The position numbers and the translations under genes are program-made. A DNA stretch of 9,589 nucleotides from Candidatus Delongbacteria bacterium. Its GTDB lineage: Bacteria > Delongbacteria > UBA4055. Where the stretch lies: contig JAFGUL010000164.1 of the NCBI GenBank assembly GCA_016938535.1, positions 1-9,589 on the forward strand, read 5' to 3'. This document shows positions 5,236-9,589 of this stretch, piece after piece (positions within the stretch are counted from its first letter, which is position 1; every line of letters starts with the position of its first letter). The notes beneath the pieces were generated by a model that did not search any database, had not been told where the DNA came from, and was given only the letters and a program-made list of their open reading frames with translations.

Positions 5236-6207
5236 TTAAGGATATTTATCTTCAAGGGATATCACATGAATTCTGTATCTGCTGCGGTCTGACGAAGAAT
5301 TGCTCAGGGAGAACAGTCCTGTACCGTTGACAACATTGGTATATCTTTCTTCTCCCCCGGCAAAGGATTCGATGAATTGTCTGAATGCTTTGTCAGTTGA
5401 AGAAAAGATTACGGTATGCGGCCCCCCGTGATAGAACATATACCAGTAAACAGGCATGGTCCTCAGGTAGTAATCCGCAGTTTCTTTTCCGTAATTATTC
5501 TTGTTTTTAAAAATTCTTGTCTCAAAAGGATAATCTTCCCAGACAGTTTTCGTAGTGTCTTCGAGCCAGAAAGCCGTGTCAAGCCTGCAGATCTCATCGG
5601 GAACGATCCTGAAAGAAGCCATCCTCTCTTCTGTTAGAACAGGCAGCGAGTCAAATCTGCATTCGATAAGCTTAATATCATCAAACCCGGTGCCTCTTCT
5701 ATAATAAACAGTATCAACGGCTGAAGGATCTTCATTGATTGAAGCTATTTCTATGTCATTTTCAGAATTTTTTACAGTGATGTCCAAAAGTTCAGGAGGA
5801 CAAACCGTCTCGGAGTAAATATCATCGTAATCTGCATGAGATACTTCTAATTTATAAAAATATCCTTCCTGAAATCCTCCGGGAAAGTCACTCCTCAGCA
5901 GGTAATATATCCCTTTCCTGTCAGGATATTCGGTCAGATCACCAATTAGAGCATATTCTTCATTTTCCGCCTGTTTTTCAAAAAGGTTTATGACCGCTCC
6001 GCTGATTCCAAGGTTTTCAAAGCTGATCGCCTCGTTCACTCCACCTGTGCGTGAAAGGTAAAGACTGTCGATCACAGAATCCGCTTTTGCATAACAGAAA
6101 AGTGTAAGTTTTTCATCATAACCGGTGGTTTTGCCTGTTTCGCACGAGATGATAAGCAATACAGCCGCAACAAATATCAGTGTCCGTATCATATTTTTCA
6201 AATTCAT
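5236..6207 (-). CDS. DUF4249-like lipoprotein partnered with a TonB-dependent receptor
   Basis: 323 residues. The N-terminus is a lipoprotein signal: Lys4/Arg8, a hydrophobic run F-V-A-A-V-L-L-I-I-S and lipobox I-I-S-C with Cys22 as the lipidated residue; Glu23 follows it. The mature part begins K-L-T-L-F-C-Y-A and S-L-Y-L-S-R-T-G, then an extended beta-rich region (Y-F-Y-K-L-E-V, E-T-V-C-P-P). It ends with a Y-T-N-V-V-N-G-T-G-L-F-S-L segment, matching the layout of DUF4249 lipoproteins. In Bacteroidota these are commonly encoded directly after a CarboxypepD-type TonB-dependent receptor, as here. Their biochemical role is not established; an outer-membrane-anchored accessory role in ligand uptake is inferred. 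The ATG is 10 nt after the receptor's stop, and an AGGAG 7 nt upstream overlaps that stop, pointing to coupled translation. Cys103-type or catalytic motifs are not evident. Confidence 0.82.
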   Translation of the reverse strand: MNLKNMIRTLIFVAAVLLIISCETGKTTGYDEKLTLFCYAKADSVIDSLYLSRTGGVNEAISFENLGISGAVINLFEKQAENEEYALIGDLTEYPDRKGIYYLLRSDFPGGFQEGYFYKLEVSHADYDDIYSETVCPPELLDITVKNSENDIEIASINEDPSAVDTVYYRRGTGFDDIKLIECRFDSLPVLTEERMASFRIVPDEICRLDTAFWLEDTTKTVWEDYPFETRIFKNKNNYGKETADYYLRTMPVYWYMFYHGGPHTVIFSSTDKAFRQFIESFAGGEERYTNVVNGTGLFSLSNSSSDRSRYRIHVISLEDKYP

Positions 6208-6214
6208 CTGAAAT

Positions 6215-6220
6215 CTCCTA
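6215..6220 (-). promoter_or_regulatory. Ribosome binding site overlapping the receptor stop codon
   Basis: Minus-strand TAGGAG: its first three bases are the TAG stop of the TonB-dependent receptor, and AGGAG lies 7 nt before the lipoprotein ATG. This geometry favours translational coupling of the two partners. Confidence 0.6.
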
Positions 6221-8461
6221 AAAGCTGTAACTTAATCTCACTGACGGCAGTATCGGAAGCATCGGAAAAGCAGATCTGTTTATCCTGTGGTCGTCCTCAT
6301 CTTCTTCATAAATATACGACTGAACATTTTCCCTGTCCGTCAGATTCAAAACACTCAAATTCAGAAGAAGCTTTGATCCGTTTTTGTAATACCATGTATA
6401 GTTGGCACTTATATCCCAGCGGAAATAATCGGGATATCTCATTCTGTTCCTGTCCCCTTTAAGTGCGATTATGCGTTCCTGACCAGTCTCGGATATCTCA
6501 ATGTAGTAACCTATATTCTCGGTATAAGGTCTGCCTGAAGTATAGGCGATCGCGGTCCCGAAACTCCAGTTCCTGTTCAGATGATAAGTTAAGGATGACT
6601 TGAAGCTGTGCGGCACATCCCAGTGGGCATCAAAAGTATCGTTTTCCTCAATCTTGTCGTCTATAGTTTTTTTAACTTTACCGTAAGTGTATGAGATATT
6701 ACCGTTGAGCTTACCCAGCTGTCTTTCCGCCATGAACTCTATTCCATAGGCATGTGCATAACTGTTGACAAAATATTCACCGATATCCATTTCCTCGATA
6801 TAATCGTCAGCTGATGAAGTCGTCTCTTTCCAGTTCTGAAGGTTCTGCATGTATTTGTAATATCCCTCGACCGTGAATTTATAATCCCCTCCGAATATCC
6901 TTCGGGTTGTCTCATATCCCAGCGCGAAATTATCGCAGATTCCGGGATCTACAGAATCATCTATAGGGAACCAGTTGTCGATAATCTGAAGGGACTGATT
7001 TTCCTGCTGTACAGTAAAAAGATTCTGGTAATATCTCCCGCCGCTTAAGGTAACAGAACTAAAATCGGGAAGCATATATTTAAGGCTGATCCGCGGAGAA
7101 AGTATTATCCTGTGAGCATCGTTCAGTATCGGATTGTACTCAAATCTGAGGCCGGGTTTAAATGTAAATTTTGAATTCCATGTTTTTGTGCCGTCAAAGA
7201 ACAGAGAATAAATGTAATAACTTCCTTCTATATCCATCAGCTTATTTTCTCCGAAGGACTGATCGAAACTTATAAAGAATCTCTGAATTTCAAATCCCGA
7301 TCTGAGAACAAGGTCATTCGCGGCAAAATATTCTGTGGTGTTCTTTAAAGATATATCACCAATCTCGTTAGTATATTTGATGGAACCGAATGCATCCATA
7401 CCTATATTGAAAGCCGAATATGAAAGTTTAGTGTTTGAATAAAGTTTTGGCGAGAAAACCCTTCTCCATCTGAGCGCATAAGTCTCATTTCCCCATGTCA
7501 TGTCCATATCGAACTGTCTGAAGCTAAGATTATCTGAACCGGTATAGGTACTGAATATCAGTCTGTCATCCGCGCCCAGGTCCTGATATACCTGTCCCTG
7601 CCCGTCCCAGAAATAATATGAAGGATATTCGTCCCCCAGCATCTCAAGGATCGGATCGATATAACTCCTGCGCGCGGCAAGGAGAAATCCGCCTTTGTAT
7701 AACGGGCCCGTCAGCACTCCTTCTCCGGCAAACAGAGAAAGAGAAAGATTCCCCTCATATCGTTCCTTGTTCCCGTCCCTGCTTCTTATATCAAGTACAG
7801 AACCCAGCCTTCCGCCGTATTCCGCGGGATAAGCAGATTTTATCAGTTTGGAATCCCTTAAAGCATCCGTTATGAAAGATGAAAACACTCCGAAAAGGTG
7901 TGAAGGATTATAAACCGTGATCTGATCGTACAGGATAAGGTTGTGATCGCTGTTGCCCCCTCTGATATACAAACCTGTCGAATAATCGGACACGGAAACT
8001 ACACCGGGCAGCATCTGAATAGTCCTGAAAAGATCCGGCTGAATAAATGTTGCTGATGTCTTTATGTCTCTAGGTTTAAGCTTAAGCTGACCTGTCCTGA
8101 TGTTCATAGCCTCGTCCTGATGCTCTTCCGCCTCGACTTTTATCTGAATGGCCTCAAGCTCAAGTACCTCCTGCTCAAGCTTGATCTCTATCCTTCTTGA
8201 TTCATTGCTCCTCAAGACCAGTTCCTGCCTGAAGGGCTTGTAACCCAGTATCGTCGCAATAACGGTGACTTTACCTCCCGGTACATTCGAAATAACGAAA
8301 TAACCGTTGATGTTCGTAGCAGAACCAAGCTTGGAGTTCTCAATTGTTACATTCGCGTCATTTACTGCTTCGTTCGTTCCTGAATCAGTCACGAAACCGG
8401 AAACGGTCGCAGGCAATAAAAACCTGCATATCAGAAAAATTATTAAAAGTGAAAAACGCAT
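6218..8461 (-). CDS. TonB-dependent receptor with N-terminal carboxypeptidase-regulatory-like domain
   Basis: 747 residues with a signal peptide (about 1-18, F-L-L-P-A before the cut). Residues about 19-95 are a CarboxypepD-regulatory-like beta-sandwich: S-G-F-V-T-D, A-N-V-T-I, G-Y-F-V-I-S-N-V-P-G-G, L-G-Y-K. A plug domain follows at about 125-235, with the marks Q-M-L-P-G-V, L-Y-I-R-G-G-N-S-D-H-N-L-I-L-Y-D and Y-P-A-E-Y-G-G-R-L-G-S-V-L-D-I. The rest is a 22-strand-type barrel ending in a terminal Phe (L-S-Y-S-F), as in outer-membrane proteins. Such receptors import ligands using TonB energy. The ligand is not apparent, and size and architecture do not fit the larger SusC type. No canonical TonB box is obvious. 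GGAAGG lies 9 nt before the ATG, and the gene starts 6 nt after the MFS stop. The DUF4249-like gene follows immediately. Confidence 0.94.
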   Translation of the reverse strand: MRFSLLIIFLICRFLLPATVSGFVTDSGTNEAVNDANVTIENSKLGSATNINGYFVISNVPGGKVTVIATILGYKPFRQELVLRSNESRRIEIKLEQEVLELEAIQIKVEAEEHQDEAMNIRTGQLKLKPRDIKTSATFIQPDLFRTIQMLPGVVSVSDYSTGLYIRGGNSDHNLILYDQITVYNPSHLFGVFSSFITDALRDSKLIKSAYPAEYGGRLGSVLDIRSRDGNKERYEGNLSLSLFAGEGVLTGPLYKGGFLLAARRSYIDPILEMLGDEYPSYYFWDGQGQVYQDLGADDRLIFSTYTGSDNLSFRQFDMDMTWGNETYALRWRRVFSPKLYSNTKLSYSAFNIGMDAFGSIKYTNEIGDISLKNTTEYFAANDLVLRSGFEIQRFFISFDQSFGENKLMDIEGSYYIYSLFFDGTKTWNSKFTFKPGLRFEYNPILNDAHRIILSPRISLKYMLPDFSSVTLSGGRYYQNLFTVQQENQSLQIIDNWFPIDDSVDPGICDNFALGYETTRRIFGGDYKFTVEGYYKYMQNLQNWKETTSSADDYIEEMDIGEYFVNSYAHAYGIEFMAERQLGKLNGNISYTYGKVKKTIDDKIEENDTFDAHWDVPHSFKSSLTYHLNRNWSFGTAIAYTSGRPYTENIGYYIEISETGQERIIALKGDRNRMRYPDYFRWDISANYTWYYKNGSKLLLNLSVLNLTDRENVQSYIYEEDEDDHRINRSAFPMLPILPSVRLSYSF

Positions 8462-8467
8462 TGGAAC

Positions 8468-9589
8468 TTACCTTCCGTTGTGATCGGGATATTTTCTCAT
8501 GGAATAGTACATAAAAAACACTGAAAATACAACAAAAAGTGAAGCCACGATAAATGTGTTAAAAAAACCTATATACTGATAAACTCCGACACCGATAAGT
8601 GGGGCTATCATACCCCTTAATCCCGTAAGTGAGATATGAATTGACTGATATGTGCTCACATCATCCCCGTCGCAAAAGTAAGCGCTTCCGATATTCCACA
8701 ACAAAAGCATCATCGCAAAGAATACAGCCAGAAATAAATGACCGATCAGAAGTGAATAATATATCTGGATACCAAGGAATTCAAAATTAGTCCGCCAGTG
8801 AACGGCAGCGGCAAGGAATAGAAGGAACATCATAAGCGACAGAAAAGTACTTATTGCGAATTTCCTCGGGTCAGTCCTGCCTATGTAACCGCCCATGAAC
8901 GGAAGTATTACAAGAGAAAGCAGAGTTGCCTGATTTTTATAGAACGCTACAGATGAATAATTAAGGTCGAGAACGCTGTCGAAAAATATCGTCATGACCG
9001 GAAAAGCTATCATAAAAGAGAATCCGTAGAACATGAATCCTATCTCAAAATCTCTATAAGGCTTGTTTTTCTTTACAACATCCGCCATGTCACCTACCGA
9101 ACCGATAAGACTTTTCACAAGGGTCTTTTCTATCCTGACCGATCTGTCCCTGTAAGGTATCTTCAGAAAGATATAGCCGCCGATAATGCTTAGTACCGCT
9201 GAAGCTGGGTAAATGAACCTGAACGAATAGCTGTAATGATCAAGAAGCGAACCGATGCCGAAAGTAGCTGCCACAACGATCAGCTTGTTCACAGTAGCCA
9301 CCTTACTGTAAAGCGTTCCGAAATTCTCAGGCCTGTAATTCTGCTTGAGCATCATGTTCATAAGAGGCATCATAAGTGGTTTGGTCAGAGAGTATGAAAG
9401 ATATATTCCGATGAAAAAGTAGTGGAATAAAACTTCACCCTTCGTCTCAGGAGTAAAGAACAGAAGAAGAAAAAGAGGGAGCTTCGTAACCCAGATAGAG
9501 ATCCGGTAAAGTCTTTTTTTATCATCCGTCCTTCTGATCAGCTGATTGAATACAATACTCAAAAGCATAACCACAAGACTGACCTGAAG
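8468..9589 (-). CDS. Major facilitator superfamily transporter, 5' end outside the window
   Basis: The frame is open to the right edge of the window: five codons (L-Q-V-S-L) precede the first candidate start, a GTG at 9574, without a stop. The true start therefore probably lies beyond it. About 11 hydrophobic helices are visible, one fewer than the 12 of the family, consistent with loss of the first. The loop N-Q-L-I-R-R-T-D-D-K-K-R-L near the start and G-G-Y-I-G-R-T-D-P-R-K in the second half look like the two copies of MFS motif A. Substrate and direction are unknown. It lies 6 nt upstream of the TonB-dependent receptor in the same operon, which suggests it moves the same ligand across the inner membrane, by uptake or by export of a chelator. 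The C-terminus is short and polar (K-Y-P-D-H-N-G-R). Confidence 0.88.
   Translation of the reverse strand, partial: LQVSLVVMLLSIVFNQLIRRTDDKKRLYRISIWVTKLPLFLLLFFTPETKGEVLFHYFFIGIYLSYSLTKPLMMPLMNMMLKQNYRPENFGTLYSKVATVNKLIVVAATFGIGSLLDHYSYSFRFIYPASAVLSIIGGYIFLKIPYRDRSVRIEKTLVKSLIGSVGDMADVVKKNKPYRDFEIGFMFYGFSFMIAFPVMTIFFDSVLDLNYSSVAFYKNQATLLSLVILPFMGGYIGRTDPRKFAISTFLSLMMFLLFLAAAVHWRTNFEFLGIQIYYSLLIGHLFLAVFFAMMLLLWNIGSAYFCDGDDVSTYQSIHISLTGLRGMIAPLIGVGVYQYIGFFNTFIVASLFVVFSVFFMYYSMRKYPDHNGR

Noticed and set aside
5059..5292. 77-residue plus-strand ORF
   Set aside because: It is the antisense reading of the tRNA-Ser gene and its promoter; the R-R-W-D-S-N-P-R peptide is a well-known spurious translation of tRNA complements.
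7618..7875. 85-residue plus-strand ORF inside the TonB-dependent receptor
   Set aside because: It is a shadow of the plug and early barrel region on the opposite strand, with no family features.

Overview
The window carries seven protein genes, two tRNA genes and one tandem-repeat array from a bacterium of moderate to low GC content. Gene content points to the Bacteroidota/FCB (Fibrobacterota-Chlorobiota-Bacteroidota) assemblage: a TonB-dependent receptor with an N-terminal carboxypeptidase-regulatory-like domain sits directly upstream of a DUF4249-type lipoprotein. Most starts, however, have clear Shine-Dalgarno motifs (AGGA, AGGAG, GGGGGAG) about 7 nt upstream, and the tRNA promoter is a near-consensus sigma70 type. 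Classical Bacteroidota largely avoid both, so an FCB-related candidate phylum fits better than Bacteroidia. This is inference, not a taxonomic assignment.

Left arm (1-2303, minus strand): a tight operon runs from a MscS-type mechanosensitive channel (start about 2303), through a secreted, probably outer-membrane beta-barrel protein (TTG start overlapping the channel's stop codon), to the N-terminus of a TGS-domain nucleoside kinase cut by the window edge. Centre-left (2448-4613, plus strand): a divergent two-gene unit encodes a cyclic-nucleotide-binding protein that ends in a coiled coil and a histidine-kinase-like DHp hairpin without an ATPase domain, followed by a 12-TM major facilitator.

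Middle (4614-5222): a non-coding region with three near-identical copies of a 90-100 bp unit and a fourth partial copy, in which a 31-bp core segment is present in inverted orientation. Next come a bidirectional intrinsic terminator, tRNA-Arg(ACG) and tRNA-Ser(GGA), both on the minus strand, and a near-consensus promoter that drives the tRNA pair.

Right arm (5236-9589, minus strand): an operon of a major facilitator (5' end outside the window), a TonB-dependent receptor and a DUF4249-like lipoprotein, with 6 and 10 nt gaps. This looks like a dedicated outer-membrane plus inner-membrane transport module of unknown substrate.

No CRISPR array, transposase, integrase or phage gene is visible. 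The least ordinary parts are the repeat array with its inverted terminal segment and the ATPase-less DHp sensor protein. Neither is proven to be a new system.
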